The notes under the pieces: model-generated | Seen by the model: only the letters and a program-made list of their open reading frames with translations | Database searches by the model: none | Told to the model about the DNA's origin: nothing | Origin: Aggregatibacter aphrophilus ATCC 33389 | Lineage (GTDB): Bacteria > Pseudomonadota > Gammaproteobacteria > Enterobacterales > Pasteurellaceae | Direction: 5' to 3' | Assembly (NCBI RefSeq): GCF_900636915.1 | Contig: NZ_LR134327.1 | Location: 1,674,001-1,738,000 of the forward strand | DNA: 64,000 nt | In this document: positions 58,593 to 64,000 of the stretch, one piece after another | Layout of the letters: each line of letters opens with the position of its first letter | Numbering within the stretch: the stretch's first letter is position 1 | Translations under genes and position numbers: made by a program

Positions 58593-59696
58593 ATGACAAT
58601 AAAAACCACCACCCTTTTTACCTATCAACCATTAGATCTCATCTTAGGCGGTCAGCTTGATCACATTGATGTGGCGTACCAAACCTATGGTGAGCTCAAT
58701 GAGGATAAAAGCAATGTGGTACTAATTTGTCATGCGTTAACCGGCGATGCCGAGCCTTATTTTGATAAGGAAGAAAACCAAGTCGGTTGGTGGCAAAATT
58801 TTATGGGCGATGGTTTGGCGTTGGACACTTCCCGTTATTTTTTTATTTGCTCCAATGTTCTCGGCGGTTGCAAAGGCACAACAGGTCCGTCCTCTATTAA
58901 CCCGAAAACCAACCGTCCTTATGGCAGTCAATTTCCGCCTGTGATCGTGCAAGATTTGGTGAAAGTACAAAAAGCACTGCTTGATACCTTGGGCATCACG
59001 CATTTACACGCCGTTATCGGCGGTTCTTTCGGTGGAATGCAAGCAACACAGTGGGCAATCAATTATCCTGATTTTGTCTCTAACGTGGTCAATCTTTGCT
59101 CATCGCTTTCCTTCAGTGCGGAAGCTATCGGTTTTAACCATGTTATGCGTCAAGCCATTATTAACGATCTGAATTTCAACAACGGCGATTACTACAATGG
59201 CCCTCGGCCCGATAAAGGTCTGTCTATTGCTCGAATGCTCGGTATGCTCACCTATCGCACCGACATACAATTAACCAAAGCCTTTGGACGCGCAACTAAG
59301 GCAGAAGGTGATTTGCAGGCGGATTATTTCCAAGTGGAGTCTTATTTAAGTTATCAAGGCCAAAAATTCCTCGCCCGTTTTGATGCCAACAGCTATTTAC
59401 ATTTGTTGCGCGCCTTGGATTTATACGATCCAAGTATCGGTTATGCCGATTTGAAAACCGCCCTTTCCCGCATTAAAGCCGGTTACACGTTAGTGGCAGT
59501 GGAAAATGATCAACTGTTTAAAGTACCGGAATTGCGTAAAAGCAAGCAATTATTGGAACAAAGCGGCGTGCGATTGACTTATCATGAATTTGCCTCAGAT
59601 TACGGGCACGATGCATTTTTAGTGGACTATGCTTTCTTTGAAAAGAAAATTCGAGATGGGTTAGCAGGCATACCGACAGATTCGGAAGAAAATTAA
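58593..59696 (+). CDS. metX: Homoserine O-acetyltransferase MetX
   Basis: First committed step of methionine synthesis using acetyl-CoA. Alpha/beta-hydrolase fold: nucleophile serine in [14 protein letters not shown] near residue 143, oxyanion region [12 protein letters not shown], aspartate/histidine pair near the C-terminus with [11 protein letters not shown]. 367 residues from ATG 58593. Regulated by the MetJ array just upstream. Confidence 0.94.
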   Translation: MTIKTTTLFTYQPLDLILGGQLDHIDVAYQTYGELNEDKSNVVLICHALTGDAEPYFDKEENQVGWWQNFMGDGLALDTSRYFFICSNVLGGCKGTTGPSSINPKTNRPYGSQFPPVIVQDLVKVQKALLDTLGITHLHAVIGGSFGGMQATQWAINYPDFVSNVVNLCSSLSFSAEAIGFNHVMRQAIINDLNFNNGDYYNGPRPDKGLSIARMLGMLTYRTDIQLTKAFGRATKAEGDLQADYFQVESYLSYQGQKFLARFDANSYLHLLRALDLYDPSIGYADLKTALSRIKAGYTLVAVENDQLFKVPELRKSKQLLEQSGVRLTYHEFASDYGHDAFLVDYAFFEKKIRDGLAGIPTDSEEN

Positions 59697-59742
59697 ACCG
59701 CACTTTGATGCCAAATTTATTCATTTCAACTCAAAGTGCGGT
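59697..59742 (+). terminator. Inverted uptake-signal pair after metX
   Basis: ACCGCACTTTGA and TCAAAGTGCGGT form a 12-bp stem directly at the metX stop, followed by a long T-rich run (TTTGTTTTTTT). Confidence 0.8.
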
Positions 59743-59765
59743 TTGTTTTTTTAGCGTTTTTAAAC

Positions 59766-59846
59766 TTAAAAAATTGATGAAGCAAGGACAAGAATTAAGC
59801 CTAAAGAAAGCACAACCATCATCATTGCATAACCGAACGTACCCAT
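59766..59846 (-). CDS. 26-residue single-pass membrane protein (possibly YnhF-like)
   Basis: Short frame with GATGAGG seven bases before ATG 59846; translates to MGTFGYAMMMVVLSLGLILV followed by LASSIF, a single membrane helix. Strong ribosome site and hydrophobic composition support it. It lies beside purR, where E. coli, as I recall, carries the 29-residue YnhF; the resemblance in sequence is limited to hydrophobicity. Confidence 0.6.
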   Translation of the reverse strand: MGTFGYAMMMVVLSLGLILVLASSIF

Positions 59847-60022
59847 TTTTTTACCTCATCTGTTATTAATTTTGCGTTAATCGTGGCGCATTTTAACAAA
59901 AAATTTACGTAAAACGCCAACCAAATCTAAAAAAGTGTGACAATTCCCAAAATTTCTGCTTTCCGCTCTTAACCAAAGCAGATTCCCTCTCTATAATAGC
60001 TAAAATTTTTATGGAGAAAATC

Positions 60023-61021
60023 ATGGCAACCATTAAAGACGTCGCTAAAACGGCCGGTGTATCCACCACCACGGTGTCACACGTCATTAACAAAACCCGC
60101 TTTGTGGCACAAGAAACCGAAAAGTTGGTATTGCAAGCAATTAAAGATCTCAATTATTCCCCAAGTGCAGTGGCGCGTAGCTTAAAAGTCAACACCACCA
60201 AATCCATCGGTATGATTGTCACCACCAGTGAAGCACCTTATTTTGCTGAAATTATTCATGCCGTGGAAGAACATTGCTATCGCCAAGGCTATTCGCTCTT
60301 TCTCTGTAACACGCAAAACAATGCGGAAAAAATCAAAAACCATTTGGAAATGTTGGCCAAAAAACGGGTGGATGGTATTTTGGTGATGTGTTCCGAATAC
60401 TTGCCGGACTCCTTAAACGTATTAACCAACTTTGAAAGCATTCCAATGGTGGTTATGGATTGGGGCCCGAATGCCCATACAGACATTATTCAAGACAACA
60501 GTTTTGATGGTGGTTATTTAGCCACTAAACATCTTATTGAAAACGGTCATAAACACATCGGCATTATCTCCGGCGAACTTACTAAAACCCCTGCAAAAAC
60601 TCGCTATGAAGGCTTTCTACACGCCATGAAAGAATCCGGATTAACCGTTAATCCGGATTGGGTGATGGAAGGTTTTTTTGAGCCGGAAGACGGCTATGAA
60701 TGCATGAACAAAATTTTACGCCAAACAGAATTACCTACCGCCGTATTTTGTTGCAACGACGTTATGGCATTGGGGGCGATTTCCGCTATTGGCGAGAAAG
60801 GCTTGCGCGTGCCGGATGATATTTCCATCATCGGCTATGACAATATTCACGCCTCCCGCTTCTATTCACCACCGCTTACCACTATTCACCAGTCCAAATC
60901 CCGTTTGGGCGTGCAAGCGGTCAATTTGTTATTTGAACGAATTAATCACAAATCTGAACAACGGGAAACGATCGAAATTCATCCTGAATTAGTGATTCGT
61001 AAATCAGTAAAAAAATGCTAA
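60023..61021 (+). CDS. purR: Purine repressor PurR
   Basis: LacI-family repressor using hypoxanthine or guanine as corepressor. Start [29 protein letters not shown] is the PurR helix-turn-helix and hinge pattern ([10 protein letters not shown]). 332 residues from ATG 60023, preceded by GGAGA; the in-frame ATG at 60011 overlaps that site. Next to ppc, as in H. influenzae. Confidence 0.95.
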   Translation: MATIKDVAKTAGVSTTTVSHVINKTRFVAQETEKLVLQAIKDLNYSPSAVARSLKVNTTKSIGMIVTTSEAPYFAEIIHAVEEHCYRQGYSLFLCNTQNNAEKIKNHLEMLAKKRVDGILVMCSEYLPDSLNVLTNFESIPMVVMDWGPNAHTDIIQDNSFDGGYLATKHLIENGHKHIGIISGELTKTPAKTRYEGFLHAMKESGLTVNPDWVMEGFFEPEDGYECMNKILRQTELPTAVFCCNDVMALGAISAIGEKGLRVPDDISIIGYDNIHASRFYSPPLTTIHQSKSRLGVQAVNLLFERINHKSEQRETIEIHPELVIRKSVKKC

Positions 61022-61305
61022 ATCCACATAAAATCTGTGGCCATGGGTAAGTCTATTGCCCATGGTGATGAATAAACACTCTCCATCGAGAAATTAAGAT
61101 CATCCCAATCCATGTTTTAATATTATTTAAACATATCTATAACATTCAAAAACTTTTTCAAAAATTACCGCGCTTTATTAAAAATAATCTACCAAATTTT
61201 ATATTTATTTAAACCAATAAATTAATTATGGTTGATCTTTAACCTGATTTTTGTTTATATCTATCCTGTTTCAAGTGTTTTTATTTTTAATTTAGTGAGG
61301 TAACT
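61022..61305. other. Gap between purR and ppc
   Basis: Contains CCATGGG / CCCATGG (61041-61047, 61059-61065), an inverted repeat 20 bp after purR without a T-run, possibly a weak terminator, and the AT-rich ppc promoter region. No gene seen. Confidence 0.5.
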
Positions 61306-63945
61306 ATGATTCAGCAATACGCACAAATGCGACAGAACATCAGTATGTTGGGGCATTTTCTAGGTGAGACCATTTGCGATGCGCAAGGCGATGCTATTTT
61401 GCAACTCATTGAAAATATTCGGGTGTTATCAAAAAATTCACGTAATGGTGATGACCAAGCGCGTCAACAGTTGCTACACACGCTTTCGACCATCTCCGAT
61501 GACAATATCATCCCCGTCGCTCGCGCTTTCAGCCAGTTCCTCAACTTAACCAATATTGCCGAGCAATATCAAACCATTTCCCGTCATCATCATGATGAAG
61601 TGTCTTCCAATCGCTCTATTGAAGCCTTATTTAAACGTCTGCAAGGTCAAAACCTAGCATCAGAAGATATCATCAAAACCGTAGAAAAACTGTTGATTGA
61701 ATTGGTGCTAACCGCCCATCCAACAGAAGTAACCCGCCGTTCGTTGGTACATAAAAATGTGGAAATCAACAAATGTTTGAGCCAGTTGGAGCATTCCGAT
61801 TTAACCGAAAAAGAACGCAAAGCCATTGAACGTCGCTTGTTGCAACTCATCGCCGAGGCGTGGCACACCAATGAGATTCGCACCCAACGTCCGACGCCGT
61901 TTGAAGAAGCCAAATGGGGCTTTGCCGTGATCGAAAACAGCTTGTGGCAAGCGGTGCCGGAATTTTTACGTCAGTTCAATGAAAGTGCGGTTAAATATTT
62001 AGGCATTTCATTACCGGTGGAACTGGCACCGGTTCAGTTTTCCTCTTGGATGGGCGGCGATCGCGATGGTAATCCGTTTGTCACCGCCAACGTCACCCGC
62101 CAAGTGTTACAACTTGCCCGCTGGAAAGCCGCCGATTTATTCTTAAAAGATATTCAACTGTTGGTGGATGAGCTTTCCATGCAACAATGTACTGAAGCCT
62201 TCCTTGCCAAATACGGCGATCATCCGGAGCCTTACCGCATGGTTGCCAAAACTTTACGCACCAAACTTTCCGCCACCCTCACCTACTACGATGATTTATT
62301 GGCAAACCGTCCCCCACGTGCCACCAAAGAGGACATTATCACCACAAACGAACAACTGTGGGAACCGCTGTATGATTGCTACCAATCGCTTATGGCATGC
62401 GGTATGCGGATAATCGCCAACGGATTGCTATTGGATTATTTGCGTCGCATTCGTTGCTTTGGCGTCACCCTTTCGCGGCTTGATATTCGTCAGGAAAGCA
62501 CCCGCCACACCGAAGCATTGGCAGAAATCACCCGTTACATCGGCTTGGGCGATTATGCCCAATGGAGTGAGGGGGATAAACAAGCCTTTTTAATTCGAGA
62601 ACTCAGTTCACGCCGACCGCTAATTCCGTTGGATTGGACACCATCAGCAGAAACACAAGAAATTTTAGATACTTGTAAAGTGATCGCAGAGCAGCCTCAA
62701 GGCTTGATTTCCTGTTACATCATTTCCATGGCACGCACCACGTCCGATGTACTTGCAGTACATTTGTTATTAAAAGAATGCGGTGTGCCTTACCATTTAC
62801 CGGTAGTACCGTTGTTTGAAACCCTAGATGACTTAGATGCCAGCGAACAGGTCATGACCGAATTATTTAATATCGGTTGGTATCGTGGTGTCATTAACAA
62901 CAAACAAATGGTGATGATTGGCTATTCCGACTCTGCCAAAGACGCCGGCATGATGGCTGCCTCTTGGGCGCAATATCGGGCGCAAGAAGCCTTGGTGAAA
63001 TTATGTGAACAACAACACATTGAACTCACTTTATTCCATGGACGCGGTGGCACAACCGGACGTGGCGGTGCACCGGCACACGCGGCCTTGCTTTCCCAAC
63101 CGCCACGCTCACTGAAAAACGGTTTACGGGTAACGGAGCAAGGGGAAATGATTCGCTTCAAACTCGGCTTACCGGCTGTTGCCGTAGAAAGTTTGGATTT
63201 ATACGCCAGCGCTGTATTAGAAGCCAACTTATTGCCACCGCCGGAACCGAAAACGGAATGGCGGGAGATTATGGACGAGCTGTCCGATTCTTCTTGCGCT
63301 ATTTATCGAAATATCGTCCGAGGTGATAAAGATTTCGTACCGTATTTTCGCTCAGCCACCCCGGAACAGGAACTGGCAAAATTGCCTCTCGGTTCCCGTC
63401 CGGCAAAACGCAATCCTCATGGTGGGGTTGAAAGCCTGCGTGCCATTCCATGGATTTTCGCGTGGATGCAAAATCGCCTTATGCTACCAAGTTGGCTCGG
63501 CGCCGGTGCCTCCGTACAAGAAGCCATTAAACAAGGCAAACTGGCATTAATTGAAGAAATGTGCCAACACTGGCCGTTCTTCTCCACTCGGATTGGTATG
63601 CTGGAAATGGTGTTTAGTAAAACGGATATGTGGTTGTCGGAACATTACGATCAGCATTTGGTGAAACCGGAACTGTGGTATTTGGGCGAATCCTTACGGA
63701 AGCAGCTACAAGACGACATTAAAACCATTTTGTCGCTTTCCCATAAAGATCAGCTGATGTCTAACCTGCCTTGGATCGCCGAATCCATTGCTTTGCGTAA
63801 CGTTTACACCGATCCGCTGAATTTATTGCAAGTGGAACTGCTACGTCGCCTACGCGCCCAACCAAACAACCCGAATCCCGATGTGGAACAGGCGCTGATG
63901 ATTACCATCACCGGTATCGCGGCAGGAATGCGCAATACCGGCTAG
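61306..63945 (+). CDS. ppc: Phosphoenolpyruvate carboxylase
   Basis: Carboxylates PEP to oxaloacetate, replenishing the TCA cycle. Catalytic signatures [13 protein letters not shown] (histidine near residue 138), [29 protein letters not shown] and [16 protein letters not shown] are all intact; ends with the conserved [10 protein letters not shown]. 879 residues, standard length. Confidence 0.98.
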   Translation: MIQQYAQMRQNISMLGHFLGETICDAQGDAILQLIENIRVLSKNSRNGDDQARQQLLHTLSTISDDNIIPVARAFSQFLNLTNIAEQYQTISRHHHDEVSSNRSIEALFKRLQGQNLASEDIIKTVEKLLIELVLTAHPTEVTRRSLVHKNVEINKCLSQLEHSDLTEKERKAIERRLLQLIAEAWHTNEIRTQRPTPFEEAKWGFAVIENSLWQAVPEFLRQFNESAVKYLGISLPVELAPVQFSSWMGGDRDGNPFVTANVTRQVLQLARWKAADLFLKDIQLLVDELSMQQCTEAFLAKYGDHPEPYRMVAKTLRTKLSATLTYYDDLLANRPPRATKEDIITTNEQLWEPLYDCYQSLMACGMRIIANGLLLDYLRRIRCFGVTLSRLDIRQESTRHTEALAEITRYIGLGDYAQWSEGDKQAFLIRELSSRRPLIPLDWTPSAETQEILDTCKVIAEQPQGLISCYIISMARTTSDVLAVHLLLKECGVPYHLPVVPLFETLDDLDASEQVMTELFNIGWYRGVINNKQMVMIGYSDSAKDAGMMAASWAQYRAQEALVKLCEQQHIELTLFHGRGGTTGRGGAPAHAALLSQPPRSLKNGLRVTEQGEMIRFKLGLPAVAVESLDLYASAVLEANLLPPPEPKTEWREIMDELSDSSCAIYRNIVRGDKDFVPYFRSATPEQELAKLPLGSRPAKRNPHGGVESLRAIPWIFAWMQNRLMLPSWLGAGASVQEAIKQGKLALIEEMCQHWPFFSTRIGMLEMVFSKTDMWLSEHYDQHLVKPELWYLGESLRKQLQDDIKTILSLSHKDQLMSNLPWIAESIALRNVYTDPLNLLQVELLRRLRAQPNNPNPDVEQALMITITGIAAGMRNTG

Positions 63946-63955
63946 ACAGAAAAGA

Positions 63956-63996
63956 AAGTGCTGTCATAAAAAACGTTATTTTTTCCGACCGCACTT
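63956..63996 (+). terminator. Imperfect inverted uptake-signal pair after ppc
   Basis: AAGTGCTGT (one change) and ACCGCACTT around a T-rich loop, 10 bp past ppc; continues to the window end. Confidence 0.55.
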
Positions 63997-64000
63997 TTCT

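Overview
The window is a stretch of a Pasteurellaceae chromosome. Dozens of copies of the Haemophilus-type DNA uptake signal AAGTGCGGT / ACCGCACTT occur on both strands, many as head-to-head pairs just after genes. Gene content and neighbour order (sspA-sspB, rplM-rpsI, fabA next to an ycbZ-type protease and matP, yqcC-truC, hns-purU, purR-ppc) match the Haemophilus/Aggregatibacter branch. The divergent lsrRK / lsrA autoinducer-2 locus makes Aggregatibacter, probably A. actinomycetemcomitans, the best guess; that name is an inference, not a search result.

Layout. 1-4.1 kb: AI-2 uptake and processing (lsrA partial, lsrR, lsrK) with two candidate CRP sites. 4.2-9.1 kb: bioD, an unusual ROK-type regulator, asnS, sspBA. 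9.3-12.9 kb: molybdopterin genes moaACDE behind a Moco riboswitch, and divergent yvcK. 13-24.7 kb: pepE, then two complete S/N-oxide (TMAO) reductase systems, torECAD on the minus strand and torYZ on the plus strand, each with an FNR-like box and separated by thiI; then a YjbR-EVE fusion protein. 24.9-30.1 kb: trehalose uptake and hydrolysis (treB, treC), truA, rpsI-rplM. 30.3-38.5 kb: a methyltransferase, recBD, a DsrE-family protein, an NCS2 purine permease and tRNA-Val. 38.7-50 kb: fabA, a Lon-like protease, matP, a CspD-like protein, a UPF0181 protein, truC (broken), yqcC, a zinc-ribbon protein, queF, epmC, ftsH, rlmE, purU, hns. 50.2-52 kb: a lysine riboswitch and a predicted lysine transporter.

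52.4-56.2 kb is a decay zone. ilvI and ilvH have collapsed into a chimera with several stops and frameshifts, carB is reduced to fragments by large internal deletions, and two unrecognised AT-rich membrane-protein genes follow, one interrupted. 56.7-64 kb is ordinary again: cra, sanA, metX behind an array of MetJ boxes, a 26-residue membrane protein, purR and ppc.

How parts work together: the moa genes make the molybdenum cofactor used by both TorA/TorZ-type enzymes, and TorD is their maturation chaperone, so 9-24 kb is largely an anaerobic respiration block. Four metabolite- or cofactor-sensing cis elements are readable (Moco, lysine, MetJ boxes, CRP/FNR sites). I found no CRISPR array, prophage, rRNA operon or complete insertion sequence. 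The least explained parts are the YjbR-EVE fusion, the metal-site-less ROK regulator and the orphan membrane genes at 55.2-56.2 kb.
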